NCBI GenBank assembly: GCA_025351345.1
Contig: JANXWB010000041.1
Location: 1 to 64,000 of the forward strand
Direction of reading: 5' to 3'
DNA length: 64,000 bases
Origin: Synechococcales cyanobacterium GL140_1_metabat_312
GTDB lineage: Bacteria > Cyanobacteriota > Cyanobacteriia > Leptolyngbyales > Leptolyngbyaceae
The notes under the pieces are model-generated. The model did no database searches. It saw only the letters and a list, made by a program, of their open reading frames with translations, and was not told the origin of the DNA. Below, in pieces: positions 55,763-64,000 of the stretch. Within the stretch, counting starts at the first letter, position 1. Every line of letters starts with the position of its first letter. Position numbers and translations under genes: made by a program.

Positions 55763-58700
55763 ATGTTTGCTGACTTTTTTATTAAGCGACCAGTTTTTGC
55801 GACAGTTTTAGCAATAATTATTTTGCTGGTGGGAGCGATCGCCATTCCTACCTTGCCAATTGCCCAATATCCCGATATTAGCCCCACTCAGATTAGCGTC
55901 ACGGCTAACTACTCCGGCGCAAGTGCTGAAGTTGTTGAAAATGCGGTTACCACTATTTTGGAGCGGCAAATCAATGGTGTTGAGGGCATGAAATACATGA
56001 ACTCCAGTAGTAGTAACGATGGTACAAGCTCGATTACTGTTACTTTTGACTCGTCGCGCAACAAAGATCTTGCCGCCGTTGATGTGCAAAACCGTGTAAC
56101 TGTCGCTGTTCCGCAGCTACCGCAAATAGTGCAGCAAACCGGGGTGAGGGTTAATAAGCAATCTACAAGTATCTTATTGGCGATCGGTTTGTTTACTGAT
56201 AACAAAGAATATAGCAACTTATTTTTAAGTAACTATGCCGACTTGTATATAACTGACGCACTGAAACGATTGAATGGTGTTGGCGATGTGCGAATTTTTG
56301 GTGAACGCAGATATTCGATGCGTTTATGGATTGACCCTAACCGTCTTGCCAATCGTGGTTTAACCTCCAATGATGTTGTCAATGCTTTAAAGGAGCAAAA
56401 CTTGCAAGTGGGTGCGGGCCGAATTGGGCAACAGCCAGCACCCGATGGTCAAATGTATCAAATTGACTTGCGAGCAGTTAGCCGATTAACTGAGACTTCG
56501 GAATTTGAAAATATTGTTTTAAAAACAGGTGCCGATGGCAGTCTTATTAAGTTAAAAGATGTGGGGCGTGCAGAACTTGGGGCAGAGAACTATAGTTCGT
56601 TTTTACGTTTTCGGGGCAATGATGCAGTAGGTTTGGGGATTTATCAACTTCCGGGTAGTAATGCTTTGCAAGTTGCCAACGAAGTTAAAGCAGAATTAGA
56701 ACGACTGAAGTCTACATTTCCTCCAGGTTTGAAATATCAGGTCGCCCTAGATACCACCTTGTACGTACAACAATCGCTTCAGGAAGTTGTTAAAACGCTA
56801 ATAGAAGCAATTTTTCTGGTTGTATTAGTAATTTTTGTCTTCTTACAAGACTGGCGTACAACTTTAATTCCCACAATTACGATTCCAATTTCTTTAATTG
56901 GCACATTTGCCTTCATTAAGGCGTTTGGATTTTCTATTAATAGTCTGTCGCTGTTTGGGTTAACGTTGGCAACGGGCTTAGTGGTAGATGATGCGATTAT
57001 TGTGGTGGAGAATATCACTCGTTTAATCCAAGAAAAAGGGATGAGTCCTCGTGAGGCCGCCTCGGAAGGGATGAAGGAGTTATTCGGAGCAGTAATTGCA
57101 ACTTCGCTGGTATTAATGGCCGTGTTTGTGCCCGTGGCATTCTTTCCAGGAACGACGGGACAATTATATAAACAATTTGCTTTAACAATCGCCTTCTCGG
57201 TTGCTATTTCTACTTTTAATGCTCTTACTTTGACGCCCGCTTTATGTGCTTTATTGCTACGTCAGGATCAGCGAGCAACGGGTTGGTTAGGCTGGATTTT
57301 TGATCGAATTAATGATGTAATTAACGGGGGAAGGAGACGGTATAAGCGATCGCTTAATTTCTTGAGTCATTTTAAATCTTTTGTAGTCGGCATATTCATT
57401 GTATTTCTAGGACTAACAGTCTGGTTGTATGTAAGCGTTCCCCAAGCCTTTTTGCCGGAAGAAGACCAAGGTTATTTCATTACCATTGTTCAAGGGCCAG
57501 AAGGGGTTTCACTTAACTACACTAGTGATGTGATGAATCGGGTAGAGAAAGAAATTCTTAAAAATCCTGATGTCGTGGGGACATTTGTGGTTGGTGGATT
57601 TGGTTTTAGTGGAAATACTGCTAATAGTGGTTTGATTTTTACGACTCTTAAACCTTGGGAAGAACGAATTCGACCCGACCAATCCGCATCAGCTGTTATT
57701 AATAGTTTACGGGTCAGTTTATCAGGAATTACTGAAGCCCGAATCTTACCGATTAGTCCGCCAGCCATTCAAGGTTTAGGGAGTTTCGGCGGCTTTCAAT
57801 TTGAACTGCAAGACCGTAAAGGAAATGAAAGTTTAAATCCTTTGGTTCAGACTTTAGGACAGATAGTAAAGCAAGCCAACCAAACACCTGGATTACAAGC
57901 AGTTTTTAGTACTTTTGCTGCCAATACACCTCAGTTATTAGTTGAAGTAGACCGCAATCAAGCCAAGGCATTGCAAGTTTCTATTGATGATATTTTCAAT
58001 ACTTTGCAGACGCTATTGGGTTCGCAATATGTCAATGATTTCAATCTACAACAACGGACGTATCGGGTGTATGTTCAAGCAGATAAACAGTTTCGTTCTA
58101 ATCCTAAAGATATTGGTCAATTATTCGTTCGTTCCAAACAAGATAAGTTGATTCCTCTCAGTGGTTTGGTGAAAATTACGTCAACAACTGGAGCACAAAC
58201 TATTAATCACTACAACCTATTTCGCTCAATTGAAATAACTGGTTCAGCAGCTCCTGGCTCAAGTTCCGGACAGGCAATTAAAGCGATGGAAGGAGTTGCA
58301 AAAGCTACTTTACCAGCAGGTTTGGGGTATGAATGGTCAGGGACTTCAGCGGAAGAATTAGCGTCTGGTGGTCAAGCACCGATCATCTTTGGCTTAGGTC
58401 TGGTTTTTGTATTCTTAGTATTGGCGGCTCAGTACGAGAATTATCTTGACCCATTCATCATTTTGCTATCCGTACCGCTGGCAATTTTTGGTGCACTTGG
58501 TGCTCAATCTTTGCGGGGCTTAACTAATGATGTCTATTGTCAAATTGGGTTGGTGATGCTGATTGGTTTAGCAAGTAAAAATGCCATTTTGATTGTGGAG
58601 TTTGCTAATCAACTTCGAGAGCGGGGGATGACGATTACTAAGGCGGCAGTGGAGGCATCGCAAGAGCGTTTACGACCAATTTTGATGACGACATTTGCTT

Positions 58701-58942
58701 TTGTGTTGGGGATTAGTCCATTGATTAATCCTGAGGGTGCAGGGGCGGCAAGTCGGCGGAGTTTAGGTACAGCGTTGGCTGGTGGAACGATCGTTTCTAC
58801 TTTTTTGAGTTTATTTCTTGTGCCTATTTTGTATATCGTAATTAATACGCTTTACGATCGCCTTAAGCCCGGCGGCAGGAATAAAAATACCCCTAATGTG
58901 AATCACAAAACTGAGGTAGAAACTCCAACAGAAACCCATTAG
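55763..58942 (+). CDS. RND multidrug efflux transporter, AcrB type
   Basis: 1059-residue proton-driven pump of the HAE-1 group. Twelve membrane helices and two large periplasmic loops; MFADFFIKRPVFATVLAIII at the N-terminus. The proton-relay Asp pair is in TGLVVDDAIIVVENITR (TM4), and TM10-11 carry LIGLASKNAILIVEFA. Several porter-domain segments are intact. No TolC-like gene is nearby. It is probably repressed by the divergent PadR gene. Confidence 0.95.
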   Translation: MFADFFIKRPVFATVLAIIILLVGAIAIPTLPIAQYPDISPTQISVTANYSGASAEVVENAVTTILERQINGVEGMKYMNSSSSNDGTSSITVTFDSSRNKDLAAVDVQNRVTVAVPQLPQIVQQTGVRVNKQSTSILLAIGLFTDNKEYSNLFLSNYADLYITDALKRLNGVGDVRIFGERRYSMRLWIDPNRLANRGLTSNDVVNALKEQNLQVGAGRIGQQPAPDGQMYQIDLRAVSRLTETSEFENIVLKTGADGSLIKLKDVGRAELGAENYSSFLRFRGNDAVGLGIYQLPGSNALQVANEVKAELERLKSTFPPGLKYQVALDTTLYVQQSLQEVVKTLIEAIFLVVLVIFVFLQDWRTTLIPTITIPISLIGTFAFIKAFGFSINSLSLFGLTLATGLVVDDAIIVVENITRLIQEKGMSPREAASEGMKELFGAVIATSLVLMAVFVPVAFFPGTTGQLYKQFALTIAFSVAISTFNALTLTPALCALLLRQDQRATGWLGWIFDRINDVINGGRRRYKRSLNFLSHFKSFVVGIFIVFLGLTVWLYVSVPQAFLPEEDQGYFITIVQGPEGVSLNYTSDVMNRVEKEILKNPDVVGTFVVGGFGFSGNTANSGLIFTTLKPWEERIRPDQSASAVINSLRVSLSGITEARILPISPPAIQGLGSFGGFQFELQDRKGNESLNPLVQTLGQIVKQANQTPGLQAVFSTFAANTPQLLVEVDRNQAKALQVSIDDIFNTLQTLLGSQYVNDFNLQQRTYRVYVQADKQFRSNPKDIGQLFVRSKQDKLIPLSGLVKITSTTGAQTINHYNLFRSIEITGSAAPGSSSGQAIKAMEGVAKATLPAGLGYEWSGTSAEELASGGQAPIIFGLGLVFVFLVLAAQYENYLDPFIILLSVPLAIFGALGAQSLRGLTNDVYCQIGLVMLIGLASKNAILIVEFANQLRERGMTITKAAVEASQERLRPILMTTFAFVLGISPLINPEGAGAASRRSLGTALAGGTIVSTFLSLFLVPILYIVINTLYDRLKPGGRNKNTPNVNHKTEVETPTETH

Positions 58943-59261
58943 ATTTGCAGTTCTAGGAAAAAAGCGATCCTGTAGCAGCGCTGAAGGTCAACATCAGGAC
59001 GGATTTATCAGATTGAACAGAGATCAACTGATGGACAACTTTGCAAATTGAGAAGCAACCACTAGTTGTTGACCCTGATTGTTTATTGACGCCCTAACGT
59101 CTCTCCACACTGCTTTCCTTAGAGGCCGAACCATACTCCCTCAACTCCCGATCGCTTCACTGCCTTCGGGAGTTTTTTAGGGGCTGTCGGCACAACGTCA
59201 ACCTGTTCAAACCTAAATATAGTACAATAGAACTATAAAATTATATTCTTCAGGCTAGCCC
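58943..59261. other. Intergenic region after the RND pump
   Basis: 319 bases with the pump terminator at 59143-59178. A TATAAAATTATATTC stretch at about 59236-59250 may be the -10 region of the next gene. No RNA or open frame was recognised. Confidence 0.45.
59143..59178 (+). terminator. Terminator downstream of the RND pump gene
   Basis: Stem AACTCCCGA (59143-59151) with TCGGGAGTT (59166-59174), loop of 14 bases, then TTTTTT. It lies about 200 bases after the pump stop codon. Confidence 0.8.
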
Positions 59262-59843
59262 ATGTCGATCGAACAGACCCCCCAATTAATTCAACTCATC
59301 CTGAATGCGGTCCTGATGTTGGGAGCTTGTGGAATGATGCTCTGTGCGGCATTGATGCATCAGATGATGTTGGAACATAGATTCAGATCAGGCAACTTAG
59401 CTCAACGATGGTCTCCAACCGATCGTAGGTCATCGGCGCGGCATAAGCAGTTCAGGCAACAACGACAAACTCGTCGGTCGGTATTTTGGTTGAGCGGGGC
59501 GGTCTGGGTCGTAGGAATGAGTTGCGGGGCATTAGTCTTACGATCGATGTGGCCAGTTAACGAGCTAATTGGGCTGTCGCTAGTGCTGTTTGCGGGAGCT
59601 TGTGGGCTATTTTTGGTGGGAACAGGATGGTTGATTGTCAGCGTCATGGCGACGGGTAAAGATAGGACGGAAAATTCTGAACTTGTAAGATCGGGCATTC
59701 GATCGCACCCCCCATCGCACATCCCATTAAGTAAGCGATCGGGCGCTGGATTAAGTCCGAACGTTTCAAGTCTGAACGTTGTGGATTTTCAGGTTAGGGG
59801 CGGCGGACGATTGGGAACGGTAAGCGATCGGAAACGGCCATGA
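59262..59843 (+). CDS. Membrane protein of unknown function
   Basis: 193 residues with three hydrophobic segments: about 10-32, 75-95 (VFWLSGAVWVVGMSCGALVL) and 100-125 (ELIGLSLVLFAGACGLFLVG). Between the first and second is a basic loop (RRSSARHKQFRQQRQTRRS), probably cytoplasmic. The C-terminal tail is Ser/Pro/Arg-rich. No family was recognised. Confidence 0.55.
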   Translation: MSIEQTPQLIQLILNAVLMLGACGMMLCAALMHQMMLEHRFRSGNLAQRWSPTDRRSSARHKQFRQQRQTRRSVFWLSGAVWVVGMSCGALVLRSMWPVNELIGLSLVLFAGACGLFLVGTGWLIVSVMATGKDRTENSELVRSGIRSHPPSHIPLSKRSGAGLSPNVSSLNVVDFQVRGGGRLGTVSDRKRP

Positions 59844-59928
59844 GTGATTATTTTTTAGCTGAAATTGACTTTCCCCTTGCTTGGAACTCGCTTTATTGAA
59901 ACAATGACGACAGCGTTTTTTTACAGCG

Positions 59929-61059
59929 GTGTCTCGAATAGTGAAGACTATCCCTCCCTTCGACCTGTCCCGACAATTTGAGCAAATCGGGACCGAAATC
60001 AATCAAGCGGCGCTCCAAGTGTTGGCCTCTGGACGCTATATTGGAGGGCGTTTTGTTGAAGATTTTGAACAGCAATTAGCAGCCTATGTGGGAACCTCCG
60101 AATGCGTCGCCTGTAATTCCGGGACCGACGCGCTGTACATGGCATTGCGGGCGATCGACATTACCCAAGATGATGAAGTCATCACTACGCCTTTTACCTT
60201 CATCGCCACCGCCGAAACCGTGAGTAGCGCTGGGGGAACGCCCATTTTTGTAGATATTGATCCTGCTACTTATAATCTAGATCTATCCCAAATCGAAGCA
60301 GTCATTACCCCAAAGACTAAGGCGATTATTCCTGTGCATCTTTTTGGCCATCCCGTAGATATGACGGCACTAATGGCGATCGCAACGCGGCATAATTTGA
60401 TCGTGATTGAAGACTGCGCCCAATCTAGTGGTAGTCAATGGAATAACCAGCAAGTGGGAAGCATCGGCCACATTGGCTGCTTTAGTTTCTATCCAACTAA
60501 AAATCTGGGGGCGTGCGGAGACGGCGGAGCTATCACCACCAATGACCCTACGATCGCAAAACGGCTGCGGGTCTTGCGAGATCACGGGCGCACCGATGTT
60601 TATTACCATGAAGAATTTGGCCTGAACAGTCGTCTTGATGGCATCCAAGCCGCTATTCTCAGCGTCAAACTACCGTATCTGAACCAGTGGATTGAACAAC
60701 GTCGGGCCATTGCCAACAGGTACCAAGAGCTTTTGGGTGCCGTGAAGGGAATTATTTTGCCACAGTCGGTAAAAGGCTGTACTTGGAATCAATATACAAT
60801 TCGAGTTGAGAGTCAGATTGAAGGCGAGAGTGTCCGCGATCGATTACGAGAAGATCTAAAATCTAAAGGCGTTCTCTGCAATGTCTACTATCCGTTGCCC
60901 CTGCATCTCCAGCCAATTTATCGATCGGGCTACAGCCCCGGACAATTTCCCCATTCAGAAAAAGCCGCGATCGAAGTCCTATCGTTGCCGATGTTCCCGG
61001 AACTTACCCTAGACCAACAACAAGAGGTAGCCGCCGCTGTCAAAGCGTGTTTAGCGTAA
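59929..61059 (+). CDS. DegT/DnrJ/EryC1/StrS-family aminotransferase
   Basis: PLP-dependent sugar aminotransferase, 376 residues from a GTG at 59929 (a second GTG at 59941 is possible). It acts on keto-nucleotide sugars in polysaccharide or glycan synthesis. Motifs: NSGTDALYMALRAI, FIATAETVSSAGGTPIFVDI, IEDCAQSSGSQW with the PLP-contact Asp, and the Schiff-base Lys in SFYPTKNLGACGDGG. The substrate sugar is not identifiable from the sequence alone. No partner sugar gene was seen adjacent. Confidence 0.93.
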   Translation: MSRIVKTIPPFDLSRQFEQIGTEINQAALQVLASGRYIGGRFVEDFEQQLAAYVGTSECVACNSGTDALYMALRAIDITQDDEVITTPFTFIATAETVSSAGGTPIFVDIDPATYNLDLSQIEAVITPKTKAIIPVHLFGHPVDMTALMAIATRHNLIVIEDCAQSSGSQWNNQQVGSIGHIGCFSFYPTKNLGACGDGGAITTNDPTIAKRLRVLRDHGRTDVYYHEEFGLNSRLDGIQAAILSVKLPYLNQWIEQRRAIANRYQELLGAVKGIILPQSVKGCTWNQYTIRVESQIEGESVRDRLREDLKSKGVLCNVYYPLPLHLQPIYRSGYSPGQFPHSEKAAIEVLSLPMFPELTLDQQQEVAAAVKACLA

Positions 61060-61110
61060 TCAACATGCTTCGTTGTAAATGATCTACTATTTCTTTTCAG
61101 GAGTTTTTCC

Positions 61111-61857
61111 TTGAATCGTCCCATTATCGGAAAATCTAAAAAGCTATCGGCCTCTTCCTTTGACGATTTACCGGAAGCGGTTCGGGAAACAGGGGCCACT
61201 CGTCCCAAGTCTAAGCGTCCAGCTCGGTGGGTCGTTGTCGCTGCGATCGTGAGTCTGGTAAGCCTCATTCTAGGCATTCGTGCCCTTCAAAACTCATCAA
61301 CACCGATCGTAACCGCCACCCCAAACACCACCGCCACCCCCAATTTCGATCGTGTATTAGGACACTATGCCTATGCAGAAGCCCCCCAAGGAGAATTAGA
61401 GTCCATCAGCGCAGATGGTGGAATTAGGTTACGTACGGCAGCAGCACGGGCCTACAACGACATGGTGGCAGCAGCAGCAACAGATGGTGTGAGCATTGGA
61501 CCATTGTCGGGATTTCGATCGATTAAGGAGCAGGAAAGCGTGTTTTTTGATGTGAAACAGGAACGATTGCAATCCGTCACCGATCGGGCGAATGTCAGCG
61601 CACCACCAGGCCACAGTGAACACCATACGGGCTACGCGATTGATGTAGGCGATGGCAATGTTCCGGCGACGAATCTAAGTCCAGATTTTGAAAATACAGC
61701 CGCATTCAAATGGTTAGAAACCAATGCGACTAGATACAACTTTGAACTGTCATTTCCTAAAAACAATGTTCAAGGTGTCACTTATGAGCCTTGGCATTGG
61801 CGGTTTGTGGGCGATCGGACAAGTTTAGAAACATTCTTTAAGGCACGGGGAAAATAG
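61111..61857 (+). CDS. D-Ala-D-Ala carboxypeptidase, VanY type
   Basis: Peptidase of family M15B, acting on peptidoglycan stems. 248 residues starting at a TTG with AGGAG eight bases upstream. One membrane anchor near residue 35-52 (WVVVAAIVSLVSLILGI), then the catalytic domain: SGFRSIKEQESVF, zinc ligands in PPGHSEHHTGYAIDVGD, and YEPWHWRFVG. The active-site set (His, Asp, Glu, His) appears complete. Only five bases separate it from the next gene. Confidence 0.92.
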   Translation: MNRPIIGKSKKLSASSFDDLPEAVRETGATRPKSKRPARWVVVAAIVSLVSLILGIRALQNSSTPIVTATPNTTATPNFDRVLGHYAYAEAPQGELESISADGGIRLRTAAARAYNDMVAAAATDGVSIGPLSGFRSIKEQESVFFDVKQERLQSVTDRANVSAPPGHSEHHTGYAIDVGDGNVPATNLSPDFENTAAFKWLETNATRYNFELSFPKNNVQGVTYEPWHWRFVGDRTSLETFFKARGK

Positions 61858-61862
61858 ATCAA

Positions 61863-62537
61863 ATGAATGAGTTGACATTGAATTTATGTGCGATCGGCAT
61901 TTTTACAATGACGCTATCGGTCTTACTCGGTCCATTATTGAACATTCCCAGTGCGTTTCCTGCGATCGCCGTCTCGACCATTCTAATCTTTGCCACCGTG
62001 GATGTTTTGAGTCTGGAGGGCAAAGGCGGCAACCTCTTTCTAGATTGGGTCGCAGGCTTTTCTCCGTTACATCGTGAGCGTGTAATTCGTCATGAAGCAG
62101 GTCATTTTTTGGTAGCCCAACTATTAGGAATCTCCGTTACAGACTATTCCGTTAGCGCTTGGGAAGCAATTCGTAAAGGATTTTCAGGGCTGGGCGGAGT
62201 TCAGTTTGATACGTCTGTTTTAGATGATGAATTGAGAGCAGGACGGATTTCAAGTCAATGGCTCGATCGGTTCTGTACAGTATGGATGGCGGGTATTGCA
62301 GCAGAACAATTGATGTATCCAATGGCGGAAGGCGGAGGCGACGATCGATCGAAATTTCGATTAATTTTGAGTCAAATTCCAGGGATTGATTCAGTCAAAA
62401 AAGAACGATCGGCATTGCTTCAAGCCAAAACATTAATTGAAGAAAACCAAGACGCATTCGATCGGTTAGTGGTGGCCATGACCAGACGATCGGCGGTAGA
62501 AGATTGTATTGAAGTCATTAGCACAACCGCTGAATAG
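61863..62537 (+). CDS. Membrane metallopeptidase-like protein with HEAGH
   Basis: 224 residues. N-terminal membrane helices (TLSVLLGPLL, AIAVSTILIFATVDVL), then a zinc-type HExxH in RVIRHEAGHFLVAQLLGISV, as in M41 (FtsH) peptidase domains, and a later Glu-containing helix (FCTVWMAGIAAEQLM). There is no AAA domain. Related proteins occur in cyanobacteria and plastids, with unknown substrates. It is likely co-transcribed with the VanY-type gene. Confidence 0.75.
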   Translation: MNELTLNLCAIGIFTMTLSVLLGPLLNIPSAFPAIAVSTILIFATVDVLSLEGKGGNLFLDWVAGFSPLHRERVIRHEAGHFLVAQLLGISVTDYSVSAWEAIRKGFSGLGGVQFDTSVLDDELRAGRISSQWLDRFCTVWMAGIAAEQLMYPMAEGGGDDRSKFRLILSQIPGIDSVKKERSALLQAKTLIEENQDAFDRLVVAMTRRSAVEDCIEVISTTAE

Positions 62538-62554
62538 AATGAAGAATAAGCTAG

Positions 62555-62589
62555 GAAAGAGCGACCCATTTCAGTCCGATCGCTCTTTC
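62555..62589. terminator. Bidirectional terminator
   Basis: GAAAGAGCGA (62555-62564) with TCGCTCTTTC (62580-62589), between two convergent genes. On either strand the arm ends in a T-rich stretch (CTTTCTC or CTTTCCTAG), a weak T-run, so activity is probable but not certain. Confidence 0.65.
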
Positions 62590-62603
62590 TCACTATTGCC
62601 TGA

Positions 62604-63209
62604 CTATTGCGCTTGAAGCTGCCATTTCACATAGGGCAATGATTCAGCTTTAGCACGGGTTGCCTTAGCTTGAGCTACCAATTGACCCGTTGCATCCCAA
62701 TGTCCCGTTACAAACATTTGACGAGGCCCTTCATTCATCACAATTGGCGCAACCAAATCTTCACAACTCACTGTCATTTCTACCAAATTCAAACAAATAT
62801 CCAACTTCGGATTTGCAGTGATTAAAGCTTGAATTTGAGTCGAGATTTCGTGGGTCACAATCACACAAGGAATACCCAAAGCAATACAATTACCAAAGAA
62901 GATTTCGGCAAAACTTTCACCAATGATTGCCTTAATCCCCCACTTTGAAATCGCCTGAGGTGCATGTTCACGAGATGACCCACAGCCGAAATTATTGTTT
63001 GCCACCAGGACGCTAGACCCTTGATATTGAGGTAAATCAAAGGAATGTTGACCCGCCAGTGCTGCCCGATCGTCCGCAAAGGCATACTGACCCAACCCAT
63101 CAAACGTGACACATTTCAAAAAGCGCGCCGGAATAATCCGATCGGTATCAATGTCATTCCCCACCACCGGAACCCCACGACCCACGATCGACTTTACTTC
63201 ATTCAACAT
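62604..63209 (-). CDS. leuD: 3-isopropylmalate dehydratase small subunit
   Basis: Swivel domain of isopropylmalate isomerase, leucine biosynthesis. 201 residues. Typical blocks are GNDIDTDRIIPARFLK, NNFGCGSSREHAPQAI and SFAEIFFGNCIALGIPCV. The cofactor-binding large subunit (leuC) is not in the window. The gene is divergent from the exonuclease gene. Confidence 0.95.
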   Translation of the reverse strand: MLNEVKSIVGRGVPVVGNDIDTDRIIPARFLKCVTFDGLGQYAFADDRAALAGQHSFDLPQYQGSSVLVANNNFGCGSSREHAPQAISKWGIKAIIGESFAEIFFGNCIALGIPCVIVTHEISTQIQALITANPKLDICLNLVEMTVSCEDLVAPIVMNEGPRQMFVTGHWDATGQLVAQAKATRAKAESLPYVKWQLQAQ

Positions 63210-63338
63210 ACCGCGCTCCTAAAGTTCAAAGCTTAATTCATCTAGACATTCATCTAGACAAATATTATAGGAGAATTAAGAGAGCGATCGCCAAAAAACT
63301 CCAATGCTACAAGACCTAAATTGCAATGTTTAATTAGA

Positions 63339-63899
63339 ATGCCTACTTTTGATGCTTATCTCGTTGTCGATCTCGAAGCCACCTGCGGCGATAGCATTGC
63401 CCATCACCATCGAGAAATTATCGAAATTGGAGCCGTCCTGGTCAATCGCCAGCTTCAAATCGAAGGCGAATTCCAAACCTTTGTAAAACCGATTGTTAAT
63501 CCCCAACTCACCGACTTTTGCACTCAACTCACCAGCATTTCCCAAACTACCGTAGACCAAGCGCCTGATTTCCCCGTAGCCATATCCCAATTTTCCCAAT
63601 GGATGACGGCCTATCCAAATCGTGTGTTTTGCGCGTGGGGCGATTTTGATCGTAGACAGATTCAACGCGATTGCAGACGACATCATCTCAAAAATCCGCT
63701 TAACATCACCTGTTTCAATCTCAAAACCATGTTTGCCCGATCGCAACAACTGCCGGGAACCTACGCGCTAAAACAAGCGATGGAACTATCAAAACTGAGC
63801 TTTACTGGAACCCAACATCGGGGCATTGACGACGCTCGAAATTTGGCAAAACTGCTGCCCTTTGCCCTAGGATTGCAACGAATCGATCGCAACACGTAA
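63339..63899 (+). CDS. DnaQ-like 3'-5' exonuclease
   Basis: 186 residues from the ATG at 63339. DEDDh-type fold: Exo I VVDLEATCGDS with the Asp-x-Glu pair, a Glu block (EIIEIGAVLVN), an Exo II-like region (CAWGDFDRRQIQRDC) and Exo III HRGIDDARNLAKLL. It resembles the Eri-1/RNase T-like 3'-5' exonucleases. The substrate, DNA or RNA, is unknown. Confidence 0.85.
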   Translation: MPTFDAYLVVDLEATCGDSIAHHHREIIEIGAVLVNRQLQIEGEFQTFVKPIVNPQLTDFCTQLTSISQTTVDQAPDFPVAISQFSQWMTAYPNRVFCAWGDFDRRQIQRDCRRHHLKNPLNITCFNLKTMFARSQQLPGTYALKQAMELSKLSFTGTQHRGIDDARNLAKLLPFALGLQRIDRNT

Positions 63900-63998
63900 A
63901 TTACCATCATGATTGGCCAACAATACTGCGCAATCACCAGCAGACTTCCCACTCCAATGCATCGCCAAAGCAAGTTTCACCGATTGGCTACTTTGGGT
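63867..63998 (-). CDS. C-terminus of a convergent gene, cut by the window end
   Basis: On the minus strand an open frame enters from the window edge and stops with TAG at 63867-63869, overlapping the exonuclease 3' end by about 30 bases. The visible residues (VKLALAMHWSGKSAGD, CAVLLANHDGNLRVAIDSLQ) look like protein. No family can be named from 43 residues. Confidence 0.35.
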   Translation of the reverse strand, partial: TQSSQSVKLALAMHWSGKSAGDCAVLLANHDGNLRVAIDSLQS

Positions 63999-64000
63999 CA

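Noticed and set aside
63909-64000. Start of a plus-strand gene at ATG 63909
   Set aside because: The 30 visible codons have no ribosome binding site, and the minus-strand frame ending at 63867 looks more protein-like.

Overview
The window is chromosomal DNA of a cyanobacterium, probably filamentous. The evidence is the very high density of the HIP1-like octamer GCGATCGC and its CGATCG core, together with cyanobacterial markers: the acyl-lipid desaturase DesA, P-II (GlnB) behind an NtcA-type box, the DUF3038/DUF4335 pair, DUF1574, DUF3386 and DUF3285 proteins, LabA-like NYN proteins and a cyanobacterial phosphoenolpyruvate carboxylase. No rRNA, tRNA, CRISPR array or intact insertion sequence was recognised. 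The species cannot be named from the sequence.

Layout. 0-6.2 kb: holA, a giant SNF2-family ATPase and a short-chain dehydrogenase. 6.2-8.9 kb: two convergent LabA/NYN paralogues, one of which has lost acidic active-site residues, around a long imperfect hairpin, then a HEAT-repeat protein. 9-19.9 kb: an ABC exporter, the histone-like protein HU, a Tat-type LD-carboxypeptidase, a methyltransferase, envelope proteins, a tautomerase-like protein, a NifU-type scaffold, an Asp/Asn hydroxylase-like protein, QueF and an HtrA-type protease. 20-27.3 kb: a multi-PAS GGDEF-EAL signalling protein whose 5' end is frameshifted and whose first PAS is internally deleted, then an HNH-NACHT-HEAT protein that looks like a bacterial NLR-type defence protein. 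27.5-41 kb: hisA, a NucA-type nuclease, desA, DUF3038/DUF4335, a large DUF1574 protein and ppc.

41.1-45.4 kb is an accessory island between ppc and a PfkB sugar kinase. It holds a restriction-modification gene broken twice, an intact VapBC-like toxin-antitoxin pair, a 5' scrap of recD2, and a second antitoxin beside a vapC stopped by one in-frame TGA. It is flanked by diverged direct copies of the ppc-end/kinase-start junction: a decayed kinase 5' end follows ppc, and a decayed ppc 3' end precedes the real kinase. This is what single-crossover integration of a circular molecule carrying that junction would leave, but that is an inference.

45.4-64 kb returns to housekeeping genes: PfkB kinase, a CYTH phosphatase with a 70-residue insertion, glnB with an NtcA box and a strong terminator, DUF3285-ybeY-dgkA-trpG, a degenerate metallo-beta-lactamase-fold protein, a PadR regulator divergent from an RND efflux pair across a perfect palindrome, a DegT/DnrJ aminotransferase, a VanY-type peptidase, an HEAGH membrane protein, leuD and a DnaQ-like exonuclease.
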